Shown here: positions 1-8,574 of the stretch, in pieces
Layout: each line of letters opens with the position of its first letter
Numbering within the stretch: position 1 is the first letter of the stretch
Assembly (NCBI RefSeq): GCF_038396845.1
Contig: NZ_CP151587.1
Coordinates: forward strand, 3,756,001 to 3,820,000
Length of the DNA: 64,000 nucleotides
Source: Gymnodinialimonas sp. 57CJ19
GTDB taxonomy: Bacteria; Pseudomonadota; Alphaproteobacteria; Rhodobacterales; Rhodobacteraceae
Reading direction: 5' to 3'
Translations under genes and position numbers: made by a program
Notes under the pieces: generated by a model
What the model was told of the DNA's origin: nothing
The model's database searches: none
Seen by the model: only the letters and a program-made list of their open reading frames with translations

Positions 1-1
1 T

Positions 2-160
2 GTGACGGGCCAGACCCGCGCGCTTTTGCCGGAGGACATGGCCCTGACCGGATCGTCCGAAGCCGCCGCCAGCGCCGCCGCTATGGAGATCGGCGACGAC
101 GCGGGCGAAGATGTGGTGGAGCGCCTGTCGCGCGCGTCCAAAGGCCGAAGCGAGGGCTAA
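2..160 (+). CDS. C-terminal fragment of an unidentified protein
   Basis: An open frame runs from the window edge to a TAA at 158-160 and encodes the last 52 residues of a protein. The tail is rich in Ala, Gly, Glu and Asp and ends in a basic stretch (SRASKGRSEG). No domain is recognisable and the start lies outside the window. The continuous frame and the high-GC codon use argue for a real gene. It converges on the SnoaL-like gene, whose stop is 3 bases away on the other strand. Confidence 0.55.
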   Translation: MTGQTRALLPEDMALTGSSEAAASAAAMEIGDDAGEDVVERLSRASKGRSEG

Positions 161-163
161 GGC

Positions 164-532
164 CTACTCAGAAGCGAAGAACTCTTCACGGATGATCTTG
201 CCATTCTCGACCGTGTAAATCGCGACTTCGTTCATTTTGGATCGTTCCCCACTGGCCTTGTGGGTGGCGTCGATCATGAAGGTAACGGCGAACTTGTCAT
301 CGCCGTGCAGATACGGGCCACTTACGTCACCACCGTGAACCTCGAAGTTTTCAGCCCACCAGGCGTGTTTGCCGCGGATACCGTCAACGCCCTTGGTCTC
401 GCGCCCCATGCCTGAGAAATCCGCAGCCTCCACAGACACCGCGTCAGGATGATAATGGTCGTCCAAAAGTGCCGCTTCGCCTTGGGTGCGGCATGCTTCG
501 ACCAAGGTATTTGCTATCGTTTTAATATCCAT
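164..532 (-). CDS. SnoaL-like / NTF2-fold family protein
   Basis: This 122-residue protein has the length and layout of the SnoaL/NTF2-like fold: N-terminal helices, a central WWAENFEVHG segment, and C-terminal strands ending in VENGKIIREEFF, a typical signature of such small alpha+beta barrels. Members act as cyclases, isomerases or simple ligand-binding proteins, so the substrate cannot be deduced. There is no signal peptide, so it should be cytoplasmic. The ATG at 530-532 is preceded on the minus strand by a GGGGGAG ribosome-binding site. It stands alone, divergent from the small secreted protein gene at 728. Confidence 0.7.
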   Translation of the reverse strand: MDIKTIANTLVEACRTQGEAALLDDHYHPDAVSVEAADFSGMGRETKGVDGIRGKHAWWAENFEVHGGDVSGPYLHGDDKFAVTFMIDATHKASGERSKMNEVAIYTVENGKIIREEFFASE

Positions 533-727
533 CGGTTAACTCCCCCTAAATATGTTCCTGTAATGTTCGCACCATGCCACGAAACTCGCGTTTTGTCATC
601 TGTCTCCACGGCGGGCACGTCGGCGGGGCTTTGCTGACTATTGCGGATATCCCCCCTGTCTTGGGCCGTCGCAGCCCTGCAAGCTGTGGGTGGGAAATGG
701 GATCATCGACACCAAGGAGTATTACCG

Positions 728-1036
728 ATGACCCGACTGATGAAACTGACCTGCGCAGCGCTTGTGCTGCTGACGCCCATGACCGCGTCTGCCCAGTACG
801 TGCCAGTGCAGAACTATGAGTTTCGCCCCAACATTCGCGTGCAAGAGCCGCCGCGTTTGATCGAGATGGAAGTCCCCTCTCCCGCGCCCGGCCTGCGTGC
901 GGCATCTGCGGCCGGCGCAACTGCCGGAGATAACTCCGACTTCTGCGGCAACGGCGAAATGTTCTATTGGTACGAAGAAGATGCCGACGGAAACGAGATC
1001 GACGGCACACGCCAATATGGCTGTGATTACGATTGA
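728..1036 (+). CDS. small secreted hypothetical protein
   Basis: This 102-residue protein begins MTRLMKLTCAALVLL and has a Sec-type signal peptide with likely cleavage after ASA-Q (about residue 20). The mature part is short and acidic, and contains two Cys residues near the C-terminus (FCGN and QYGCDYD) that could form a disulfide in the periplasm. A longer in-frame start exists at 641, but the ATG at 728 has an AAGGAG ribosome-binding site at 713-718 and gives a proper signal peptide. The family is not recognised. It lies 49 bases upstream of prfC, possibly in one transcript. Confidence 0.7.
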   Translation: MTRLMKLTCAALVLLTPMTASAQYVPVQNYEFRPNIRVQEPPRLIEMEVPSPAPGLRAASAAGATAGDNSDFCGNGEMFYWYEEDADGNEIDGTRQYGCDYD

Positions 1037-1085
1037 CGCATGATGGCGATTGTCCCTGCCGCCCGCGCCCAATATATGCGGGGGC

Positions 1086-2696
1086 ATGTTGGACAATCGC
1101 CCCACCCTGCCCCCGGAAATCGCACGTCGCCGCACGTTCGCGATCATCTCGCACCCTGACGCCGGTAAAACGACGCTGACCGAGAAGTTCCTTCTCTATG
1201 GGGGCGCGATCCAGATGGCCGGCCAAGTCCGTGCCAAAGGCGAGGCGCGGCGCACGCGCTCGGACTTCATGCAGATGGAGAAGGACCGGGGCATCTCTGT
1301 CTCGGCTTCGGCCATGTCGTTCGACTTCCAGACGCCCGAGGTGAACTTCCGCTTCAATCTGGTGGATACGCCCGGCCACAGCGACTTCTCGGAAGATACC
1401 TACCGCACGCTGACCGCCGTGGACGCCGCGATCATGGTCATCGACGGCGCCAAGGGCGTGGAGAGCCAGACGCAGAAGCTGTTCGAGGTCTGCCGTATGC
1501 GCGACCTGCCGATCCTGACCTTCTGTAACAAGATGGACCGCGAAAGCCGCGACACGTTCGAGATCATTGACGAAATTCAGGAAAACCTTGCCATCGACGT
1601 GACGCCTGCTTCGTGGCCGATCGGCGTGGGGCGCGATTTTCTTGGCTGTTATGACCTGCTGCACGACCGTCTGGAACTGATGGACCGGGCGGACCGCAAC
1701 AAGGTGGCGGAATCCGTGAAACTTCAAGGTCTGGACGATCCGGCGCTGGCCGATCACGTGCCCGCCGAGTTGCTGGAGAAGCTGCGCGAAGAGGTCGAGA
1801 TGGCGCGCGAATTGCTGCCTGCGATGGACATCGCCGCGTTCCAGGAGGGCTCGCTGACGCCGATCTGGTTCGGCTCTGCAATGAACTCGTTCGGGGTGAA
1901 GGAACTGATGGACGGCATCGCCGAATACGGCCCCGAGCCGCAGGTGCAGAACGCCGACCCGCGCCAGGTCTCGCCGGATGAGAAGAAGGTCACGGGCTTC
2001 GTCTTCAAGGTGCAGGCCAACATGGACCCCAAGCACCGGGACCGGGTGGCCTTCGTGCGTATGGTGTCGGGGCATTTCAACCGCGGCATGAAGCTGACCC
2101 ATGTGCGGTCTAAAAAGCCGATGTCGATCAGCAACCCGGTGATGTTCCTGGCGTCAGACCGGGAACTGGCGGAAGAGGCCTGGGCCGGCGATATCATCGG
2201 CATCCCCAACCACGGCCAGTTGCGCATCGGTGACGCCCTGACCGAGGGCGAGGCTTTGCGGTTTACCGGCATCCCCAGCTTCGCGCCGGAACTGCTGCAA
2301 TCGTGCCGCGCGGGCGATCCGCTGAAGGCCAAGCATCTGGACAAGGCGTTGATGCAGTTCGCCGAAGAAGGTGCCGCGAAGGTGTTCAAGCCCACGTTCG
2401 GCTCGGGCTTCATCGTCGGCGTTGTGGGCGCGTTGCAGTTTGAGGTTCTGGCCAGCCGGATCGAGCTGGAATACGGCCTTCCCGTGCGGTTTGAGGCATC
2501 GCAATTCACCTCGGCCCGTTGGGTTCATGGCGACAAGGACGCGGTGGAGGCTTTCGCCGATGCCAACAAGCAGCACATCGCCACCGACAACGACGGCGAC
2601 CCTGTCTATCTGACGCGGCTGCAGTGGGATATTGACCGCGTGGCCCGCGACTACCCCGACGTGACGCTGTCAGCGACAAAAGAGCTGATGGTGTGA
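1086..2696 (+). CDS. prfC: peptide chain release factor 3
   Basis: RF3 is a translational GTPase that removes RF1/RF2 from the ribosome after termination. The 536-residue product follows the E. coli RF3 pattern closely. It starts with RRRTFAIISHPDAGKTT (the P-loop is AHPDAGKT-like), followed by the switch II segment DTPGHSDFSEDTYRTL, the NKMD guanine-specificity motif in FCNKMDRE, and the long ANMDPKHRDRVAF signature of domain II. Length is normal for the family (about 530). The ATG at 1086 was preferred to a TTG at 1050 because the conserved part starts just after it. The stop overlaps the next gene by four bases (GTGA), which suggests translational coupling. Confidence 0.97.
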   Translation: MLDNRPTLPPEIARRRTFAIISHPDAGKTTLTEKFLLYGGAIQMAGQVRAKGEARRTRSDFMQMEKDRGISVSASAMSFDFQTPEVNFRFNLVDTPGHSDFSEDTYRTLTAVDAAIMVIDGAKGVESQTQKLFEVCRMRDLPILTFCNKMDRESRDTFEIIDEIQENLAIDVTPASWPIGVGRDFLGCYDLLHDRLELMDRADRNKVAESVKLQGLDDPALADHVPAELLEKLREEVEMARELLPAMDIAAFQEGSLTPIWFGSAMNSFGVKELMDGIAEYGPEPQVQNADPRQVSPDEKKVTGFVFKVQANMDPKHRDRVAFVRMVSGHFNRGMKLTHVRSKKPMSISNPVMFLASDRELAEEAWAGDIIGIPNHGQLRIGDALTEGEALRFTGIPSFAPELLQSCRAGDPLKAKHLDKALMQFAEEGAAKVFKPTFGSGFIVGVVGALQFEVLASRIELEYGLPVRFEASQFTSARWVHGDKDAVEAFADANKQHIATDNDGDPVYLTRLQWDIDRVARDYPDVTLSATKELMV

Positions 2697-3100
2697 TCCG
2701 CTGGTTTCGCAAGCGGCCCGTCATCCACCACGGGCCGCCCGTGGGCCGCGACCGGGCAAGCCGCGTGTGCGATCACCTGGATCAGGAATTTGCCGGATCG
2801 GACCGATCAGACACCGCCTTCGCCGGTCTGATCAATTACCACCGCGATTACTGTGGGCATGGCGTGTTTCGGGATCACAGAGGCTACTTCGTGGCCCTGT
2901 CCACGGACGGCTATCCCACGACGGCACTGCACCTTTGCGAGGACCGGGAGGCGTTCGTGGCGTGGCTGTCCGAACGCACGGATGAAGAAATGTCCGGAGA
3001 AGCTGGCGGCTTGTTTGGAAGCCGCGCCGCTGGTCCGATTGGCAATCAGCGCCTGTCACGAGGCCGGATCGACCATTTGCTGGCAGTCGCAAAAAGCTGA
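2693..3100 (+). CDS. hypothetical protein coupled to prfC
   Basis: This 135-residue cytoplasmic protein starts with a GTG that overlaps the prfC stop by four bases, so it is probably co-translated with it. The sequence contains several Cys and His residues (VCDHLDQEF, INYHRDYCGHGVF, LHLCEDREAF) that could bind a metal, but the spacing matches no motif I know. No transmembrane segment or signal peptide is seen. The function is unknown. Confidence 0.6.
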   Translation: MIRWFRKRPVIHHGPPVGRDRASRVCDHLDQEFAGSDRSDTAFAGLINYHRDYCGHGVFRDHRGYFVALSTDGYPTTALHLCEDREAFVAWLSERTDEEMSGEAGGLFGSRAAGPIGNQRLSRGRIDHLLAVAKS

Positions 3101-3145
3101 TTCCCCCCAAAAAATTCCAGATGGTGCAGAGGCGGGGCAGTTGGT

Positions 3146-3424
3146 TCAGTCGCGCGCGGTCCGGTTGGCGCGGTCCAGGAATTCCTTCGGCACGATCGGA
3201 GGCGGCAATGTGATGCCTTTTCCAGATCGTTGGCGGGCGCTGTGGCGGGCCCGCTCATCGGCGTTGCCCGACCACACAAGGTAGGCCGCACAGGCCGCCA
3301 GCAGGATCAAGCCTGCGGTCATGGGGTCAATATTTGCCAAATAGGTCGGCACCTCGGAAATTGAGGTCGGAAATCGGGAACTGCCGTAGGCGTGGCCACT
3401 CAAATCACTTAGTCTCTGTGTCAC
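3146..3424 (-). CDS. small single-span membrane protein, hypothetical
   Basis: This 92-residue frame starts at a GTG. It contains one clear hydrophobic span, TAGLILLAACAAYLVW (about residues 36-51), followed by a basic Arg-rich stretch and a PPPIVPKEFLDRA tail. The positive side suggests a cytoplasmic C-terminus. A shorter product of 58 residues would start at the ATG at 3320-3322, directly before the membrane span, and is equally plausible because neither start has a strong ribosome-binding site. The family is not recognised. It is convergent with the gene at 2693-3100. Confidence 0.5.
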   Translation of the reverse strand: MTQRLSDLSGHAYGSSRFPTSISEVPTYLANIDPMTAGLILLAACAAYLVWSGNADERARHSARQRSGKGITLPPPIVPKEFLDRANRTARD

Positions 3425-3510
3425 TGGTTATACTTTCTGCTCGGTTTACACATTTCTCGTTTTGCTCATCCAAGGACAATCGCGGCGTACTGTGATTATT
3501 GCTCGCCGAA

Positions 3511-4170
3511 ATGCGTCAATCTCTGGGGAATGTGCCGAGCTTTGACAGAATTGAGACGCAATTGACCCATCGCAATCGTGTCCTTCCCGACGGGCGCATC
3601 GTCGCCCATCCTGCCCGCGGCACGTTTACCGGCAATCGCGGCATCCTGGTGGACCGCGCTGGCCGCATGACAAACCGTCAATGGGCCGGGAAAGCGTGGA
3701 TTACCTGTGTGTTGGACTTCCGCGGCCGCCGCCGCCCGATTGCGCAGCCCGGCACATGGACGGAGCTGTTTTTCCTGGATGAGGCTGTCGCCCTCGCTGC
3801 CGGCCACCGACCCTGCGCCTATTGTCGGCGGACCGATTACACGGCGTTTCGGGATCGTTTCCCCGGGGCCCCGAAGGCAGTGGAAATCGACGCGGTGATG
3901 CATGGAGAGCGTCTGACAGACCGCGAAAAGCGCCTGCATCCGGTGGAGATGGATACCCTTCCGGACGGGGCATTCGTAAACCATCTTGGGGCCGCTCATT
4001 TGGTGCAAGGCGACCGCCTGGTGCCTTACAATCCGCAAGGCTACGGCCATGCCATCCCACGCCCCTCAGACGCGACCATGGCGCTGACCCCGCCAAGCAC
4101 GCTGGCGGTTCTGTCCGAAGGATACACGCCCGATCTTCACGTCTCCGCTGCACCGGAGCCGGTTTCTTAA
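3511..4170 (+). CDS. conserved-looking hypothetical protein with CxxC motif
   Basis: This 219-residue soluble protein carries a central HRPCAYCRRTDY motif (a CxxC pair, about residue 102) that could bind zinc or be redox-active. It also has well-ordered segments around it (HPARGTFTGNRGILV, WTELFFLDEAVALAAGHRP) that look like a folded enzyme or nucleic-acid-binding domain. No family name can be given. An in-frame TTG at 3499 would add four residues; the ATG at 3511 was chosen. It stands alone, upstream of a lipoprotein gene on the same strand. Confidence 0.65.
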   Translation: MRQSLGNVPSFDRIETQLTHRNRVLPDGRIVAHPARGTFTGNRGILVDRAGRMTNRQWAGKAWITCVLDFRGRRRPIAQPGTWTELFFLDEAVALAAGHRPCAYCRRTDYTAFRDRFPGAPKAVEIDAVMHGERLTDREKRLHPVEMDTLPDGAFVNHLGAAHLVQGDRLVPYNPQGYGHAIPRPSDATMALTPPSTLAVLSEGYTPDLHVSAAPEPVS

Positions 4171-4204
4171 ACCTCCCTTAACCAGAAGCCTCTAGTTTGA
4201 GGGG

Positions 4205-4663
4205 ATGTGGCGCCTAACCCTCTTTTTTGCTTTGTTCACGGCAGCTTGTGCGCCGCAATCTGGTGGTCTTGTGGCCTCGGACACGGGGCTGTCGGGGCAC
4301 TTTTCCAATCAAGTCGTGATCTCGAACCATATGCACCACGTGCTTCTTGGCCATGTCATCGTGGCCGAGCGCGACGGTGAAGCCACCCGCGCCTTGGTTG
4401 TGACGCAACGGCGCGACGGCGTTCATAACCTTCGGTTTCAAGAGGCGTGGAGCGGTGGGGTAGAACTCCCCTTCCGGCGCGCTGGGGGAACGGATGGCTG
4501 TAGCCACGGCCACTGCCGAAACGCCCACGTCGGCTTTATTTTCCTGTCAGCCTCGCTGTTTGTCCACGCTCAAGACCACGGGCTGCACGCGCGGCTGATT
4601 TCCGGCACCGACAACGTGTCGATCTTCGCCCCTCCAGCGCTTTTCCACCGGCCCCAGCCGTGA
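4205..4663 (+). CDS. putative lipoprotein
   Basis: This 152-residue product begins MWRLTLFFALFTAACAPQ. That is a lipoprotein signal peptide with lipobox FTAAC, so Cys15 is the expected lipidated residue. The mature region is rich in His (HMHHVLLGHV, CSHGHCRNAHVGF, HAQDHGLHA), with a CSHGHC cluster that might bind a metal. No family is recognised. It precedes the helicase gene by 176 bases; the probable helicase promoter lies in that gap, so the two are probably separate transcripts. Confidence 0.65.
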   Translation: MWRLTLFFALFTAACAPQSGGLVASDTGLSGHFSNQVVISNHMHHVLLGHVIVAERDGEATRALVVTQRRDGVHNLRFQEAWSGGVELPFRRAGGTDGCSHGHCRNAHVGFIFLSASLFVHAQDHGLHARLISGTDNVSIFAPPALFHRPQP

Positions 4664-4703
4664 CACATCGGCACCGCTAAGTTCCCGCACCAGCGGGCAT
4701 AGT

Positions 4704-4759
4704 TTGACGACTCTGTGGGAATGCAATAATGCGTTGCCTGTCCGCGATCCGCGCGGACA
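4704..4759 (+). promoter_or_regulatory. likely helicase promoter and leader hairpin
   Basis: TTGACG at 4704-4709 is a good -35 element. An AT-rich AATAAT at 4725-4730 (15-base spacing) or TAATGC at 4727-4732 (17-base spacing) could serve as the -10. The predicted transcript would begin close to a hairpin with arms TGTCCGCG (4739-4746) and CGCGGACA (4752-4759) and a 5-base loop. This leaves a leader of about 100 bases before the helicase ATG at 4840. Long structured leaders are common on cold-inducible DEAD-box helicase genes, but that role is inferred here. Confidence 0.4.
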
Positions 4760-4839
4760 AGTCTCGCGGAGCGCGCTGGCAAATTTTGCGCTCCATCACC
4801 CCGCCGAACGGCACTACGCCTCGGCAAGATTGGACGCCC

Positions 4840-6801
4840 ATGACGACTTTCGCTGATCTCGATCTCAATACCAAAGTACAAAAAGCCATTGCGGAGGCGG
4901 GATACGAATCCCCCACCCCCATCCAGGCCGGCGCGATTCCGCCCGCGCTGTTGGGGCGCGACGTTCTGGGAATCGCCCAGACTGGCACTGGCAAAACAGC
5001 GTCTTTCACGCTGCCGATGATTACCATGCTGGCCCGTGGCCGCGCCCGTGCGCGTATGCCCCGGTCCTTGGTTCTTTGCCCCACCCGCGAACTCGCGGCT
5101 CAGGTGGCCGAAAACTTCGACATTTACGCCAAGCACGTGAAGCTGACCAAAGCGCTGCTGATTGGTGGCGTGTCATTCAAGGAACAAGAGGCCGCCATCG
5201 ACAAAGGCGTAGATGTTCTGATCGCCACGCCCGGTCGCCTTCTGGACCATTTTGAACGCGGCAAACTGATTCTCAACGACGTGAAGGTCATGGTCGTTGA
5301 TGAGGCGGACCGGATGCTCGACATGGGGTTCATTCCCGATATCGAAAAGATCTTCGGCCTTGTCCCCTTCACCCGTCAGACGCTGTTTTTCTCGGCCACC
5401 ATGGCGCCTGAGATTGAGCGGATCACCAACACGTTCCTGTCCAACCCCGAAAAGGTCGAGGTTGAGCGTCAATCAACGACTTCCGACACGATCGAGCAGC
5501 GGTTGATCGAATTCAAAGCCCCACGCCGCGATGCGCAGGCCAAGATGAAGCGCGACATGCTGCGTGCTGCGATCACTGCCGAGGGCGAAGCGTTCCGCAA
5601 CGCGATCATCTTCTGCAACCGTAAGGTGGATGTGGATATCGTTGCCAAGTCCCTGAAAAAGCACGGCCTCAACGCCGAGCCGATCCACGGGGATCTGGAC
5701 CAAGCTCATAGAATGCGGACCCTTGCGGGCTTCCGCGACGGGACGATCACGTTCCTTGTCGCCTCCGATGTGGCGGCACGCGGGCTTGATATTCCAAACG
5801 TGAGCCACGTGTTCAACTACGACGTTCCAAGCCATGCCGAGGATTATGTGCACCGCATCGGCCGCACGGGGCGCGCCGGGAAAACTGGTGTTGCGATCAC
5901 GCTTTGCGTGCCCTCGGATGAGAAATATCTCGGGGCGATTGAAGGACTGATCAAGCAACCTATCCCACGCGCGGAACCTCCCATGGCCGTCAACGCGCCC
6001 GCCGCGCCAGCAGCCGCGACCGAGGACAAACCGCGCCGGACCCGGCGTCGTCGCACCGAAGAACCCAAGGCCGAGCAACCCAAAGCCGAAGAGCCAAAGG
6101 TGGAGGCAACGCCTGAGGCCGCGCCGGCGGCCAAGCCCGATCCGCAGCCGCAACCCCAACAGCAGCAGCCCCGCCGCGAGCGTGGCGACCGCGGTGGCCG
6201 GGGTCGTGGCCGTGACCGGAATGGTGATCGCGGTCCGCGCATCGTCGGCATGGGAGAATTCACCCCCGATTTCATCGGCCTGAGCTTTGATGAACGCCGT
6301 GGTGGTCCCGCCCGTGAAATGAACATGGAAGAGGATGAGGCCGCCGTTGTAGAAGCGCCTCAGGTCGAGGCAGAGCCCGAGGTCCAAGCCGAGGCTCCCA
6401 CTGAAAAGCCCAAGCGCCGCCGCACACGCAAGCCGAAGGCCGAGCCGGAGGCGACAGCCGACGACGCGCCGAAGGCGGAGGAGGCGACTGCGGAGGCGCA
6501 AGCCGACGCAGCGCCGGAAGCGGAGGCGCAGGCCGAAGCAGCGCCGGAGGCGGAAGCCACACCTGAGGAAAAGCCCAAGCGTCGCCGTACCCGCAAGCCG
6601 AAGGCGGAAGCCACGCCAGAGGTGGAAGCAGCCCCTGCCGAAGCCGCGTCTGAGGGCGAAGCGGTAGAAGAGAAGCCCAAGCGCCGCCGTGCGCCACGCA
6701 AGAAGAAGGTTGCAGAGGAAACACCGACCGAGGCTACGGACGCCCCGGCATCGGAAGACACCCCTGCCCCAGCATCCGAAGGTACCCCGTCACCGGAGTA
6801 A
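4840..6801 (+). CDS. DEAD-box RNA helicase, RhlE-like, with long charged C-terminal tail
   Basis: This ATP-dependent RNA helicase of 653 residues would act in RNA remodelling, ribosome assembly or RNA decay. Visible motifs in order are the Q motif (ESPTPIQAGAIP), motif I AQTGTGKT, PTRELA, VDEADRML (DEAD box), SATM, ARGLDIP and HRIGRTGRAG, all within the first 375 residues. The remaining part, about 270 residues, is low complexity: Arg/Gly-rich (ERGDRGGRGRGRDRNGD), then Ala/Glu-rich stretches with repeated EKPKRRRTRKPKAE blocks. That tail probably binds RNA or partner proteins and is longer than in enterobacterial RhlE. The ATG at 4840 was chosen over one at 4729 because the core begins MTTFADLDLN. 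RNase J lies convergently downstream. Confidence 0.93.
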   Translation: MTTFADLDLNTKVQKAIAEAGYESPTPIQAGAIPPALLGRDVLGIAQTGTGKTASFTLPMITMLARGRARARMPRSLVLCPTRELAAQVAENFDIYAKHVKLTKALLIGGVSFKEQEAAIDKGVDVLIATPGRLLDHFERGKLILNDVKVMVVDEADRMLDMGFIPDIEKIFGLVPFTRQTLFFSATMAPEIERITNTFLSNPEKVEVERQSTTSDTIEQRLIEFKAPRRDAQAKMKRDMLRAAITAEGEAFRNAIIFCNRKVDVDIVAKSLKKHGLNAEPIHGDLDQAHRMRTLAGFRDGTITFLVASDVAARGLDIPNVSHVFNYDVPSHAEDYVHRIGRTGRAGKTGVAITLCVPSDEKYLGAIEGLIKQPIPRAEPPMAVNAPAAPAAATEDKPRRTRRRRTEEPKAEQPKAEEPKVEATPEAAPAAKPDPQPQPQQQQPRRERGDRGGRGRGRDRNGDRGPRIVGMGEFTPDFIGLSFDERRGGPAREMNMEEDEAAVVEAPQVEAEPEVQAEAPTEKPKRRRTRKPKAEPEATADDAPKAEEATAEAQADAAPEAEAQAEAAPEAEATPEEKPKRRRTRKPKAEATPEVEAAPAEAASEGEAVEEKPKRRRAPRKKKVAEETPTEATDAPASEDTPAPASEGTPSPE

Positions 6802-6837
6802 TCCTTCAAGCCGGGGCATCTCCCGCCCCAAAACACA

Positions 6838-6876
6838 AAAACGCCGCGCGGAGCATTCAGCCCCGCGCGGCGTTTT
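6838..6876. terminator. bidirectional intrinsic terminator
   Basis: The arms AAAACGCCGCGCGG (6838-6851) and CCGCGCGGCGTTTT (6863-6876) form a perfect 14-bp stem with an 11-base loop. The stem is flanked by A-runs on the left and T-runs on the right, so it works as a terminator on both strands. It lies between the convergent helicase and RNase J genes. Confidence 0.9.
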
Positions 6877-6897
6877 CGTTTCAGGCAGGGACGAGGT

Positions 6898-8574
6898 TTA
6901 CTCGGCCATCAGACGGCTCACCAGCAGCGTCACTTCTGGCTTTTTGCCGATTTCCTGCAAGCACGTCTTCCGGGCGACGCGCTTCACCGCCTCTTCCAGC
7001 TTGTCGTCGTCGTCGATGATCTTTGCATCCAAACGCGGCAGCAGGCGCGAGATTTCGTCCTCTACCAGCTCTTGCAGATCAACACCGGAAGATCCTTTCT
7101 CGGGCAGGCCCTTGAGCGAAACCCATGCGTCTTCAAGCACTTCGTCGGTCTCGTCCACGATCAGGGCGACCACGACCATTCCATTCAGCGCCATTTTCAT
7201 ACGCTCACGGATCACGCCATCGTATTGGCCCACGAACGCATCGCCATCCAGGTAGGTGCGGCCCACGTCCACATGCTCGACCACGTCAGGCGCATTGCCC
7301 GACAGCTGCACCATCATCCCGTTCGCCGCGACCACGCCGGCCATGCCCTTCGACATCGCAAGGCGTGCATGTTCGCGCAGGTGGCGGAACTCACCGTGGC
7401 AAGGCACCACGATCTGCGCTTTCAGGACTTCGTGCATCAACTCGATATCCGGGCGGTTCGCGTGGCCCGAGACGTGGTAGAAGCCAGAATTGTCATCGAC
7501 AATCTCAACGCCGATTTCGGCAAGCGCGTTCTGGATATAGCCCACGGAAACCTCGTTTCCGGGGATCGTTTTGGACGAGAACAGGAAGGTATCACCCTCT
7601 TTCAGCTCGTGGCCGAGGTACTTCCCCCGGGACAGCGACGCCGATGCGGCCCGCCGTTCCCCCTGCGACCCGGTCACGATTAGCATCAAGCTTTCGCGTG
7701 GTATATCAAGGGCTTCTTCCGGCGACACGGTCGAAGGGAAGTCCGTCAGAACGCCGGCTTCCTTGCCCGCTTTTACCATGCGCTGCATGGCGCGGCCCAT
7801 CAGGCAGATGGAACGGCCCGCCGCAATACCCGCATCGGCCAACGTTTGCAGCCGGGCGATATTGGACGCGAATGTCGTGGCCACAACCATGCCACGCGCG
7901 TTGGCCACCAGCTCTGTGATCTGCGGCGGCAGCTCGGATTCCGAGCGGCCCGGATGGCGAGAGAAAACGTTGGTGGAATCGCAGACGTAGGCCAGCACGC
8001 CGTCCGAGGCGATCTGGCGCCACATGTCTTCGTCAAAAGCCTCGCCCACGACCGGAGTGCGGTCGATCTTGAAGTCGCCCGAATGGATAACCCGGCCCGC
8101 TTTCGTGTCGATCACAAGGCCAGACGCCTCGGGGATCGAGTGAGAGACAGGCGCGAAAGACACCTTGAACGGGCCCAATTCCACCACCTCTGGATAGGCC
8201 TCAACCACCCGCACCTGCGCCGGGTCGTGGCCCGCTTCATCCATCTTGCGCATCGCGTGGATGGCGGTGAACTTGCGGCAATAGACCGGCGCTTCCAGAC
8301 GCCCCCACAGGTGCCCGATCGCCCCCACGTGGTCCTCATGGGCGTGAGTGATAAAGATCCCCTCGATCCGGTCCTTGCGGTCTTCCAGCCATTCAACGTC
8401 GGGCAGGATCAGGTCCACGCCCGGCTGGCCGTCCATGTCGGGGAAGGCAACGCCTGTATCCACGACAATCAACCGCTCCTGCCCTTCCGGCCCAAAGCCG
8501 TAGACATAGCAGTTCATCCCAATCTCCCCGGCGCCGCCGATGGGAAGGTAGATGAGGCGGTTGCGATCACTCAT
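6898..8574 (-). CDS. rnj: ribonuclease J
   Basis: RNase J is a metallo-beta-lactamase/beta-CASP nuclease with endo- and 5'-3' exonuclease activity in mRNA decay and rRNA maturation. The 558-residue product shows the zinc-binding motif HAHEDH (residues 77-82), a later HSGDFKID segment, and the C-terminal PCHGEFRHL motif of the family. Length is normal. Its start overlaps the coaX stop by four bases, so it is the last gene of the nuoN-birA-coaX-rnj string, an arrangement I recall as common in Rhodobacteraceae. Confidence 0.95.
   Translation of the reverse strand: MSDRNRLIYLPIGGAGEIGMNCYVYGFGPEGQERLIVVDTGVAFPDMDGQPGVDLILPDVEWLEDRKDRIEGIFITHAHEDHVGAIGHLWGRLEAPVYCRKFTAIHAMRKMDEAGHDPAQVRVVEAYPEVVELGPFKVSFAPVSHSIPEASGLVIDTKAGRVIHSGDFKIDRTPVVGEAFDEDMWRQIASDGVLAYVCDSTNVFSRHPGRSESELPPQITELVANARGMVVATTFASNIARLQTLADAGIAAGRSICLMGRAMQRMVKAGKEAGVLTDFPSTVSPEEALDIPRESLMLIVTGSQGERRAASASLSRGKYLGHELKEGDTFLFSSKTIPGNEVSVGYIQNALAEIGVEIVDDNSGFYHVSGHANRPDIELMHEVLKAQIVVPCHGEFRHLREHARLAMSKGMAGVVAANGMMVQLSGNAPDVVEHVDVGRTYLDGDAFVGQYDGVIRERMKMALNGMVVVALIVDETDEVLEDAWVSLKGLPEKGSSGVDLQELVEDEISRLLPRLDAKIIDDDDKLEEAVKRVARKTCLQEIGKKPEVTLLVSRLMAE

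Noticed and set aside
546..2102. 518-residue minus-strand frame over prfC
   Set aside because: It is antisense to prfC, which is certain from its motifs; composition is typical of a mirror frame.
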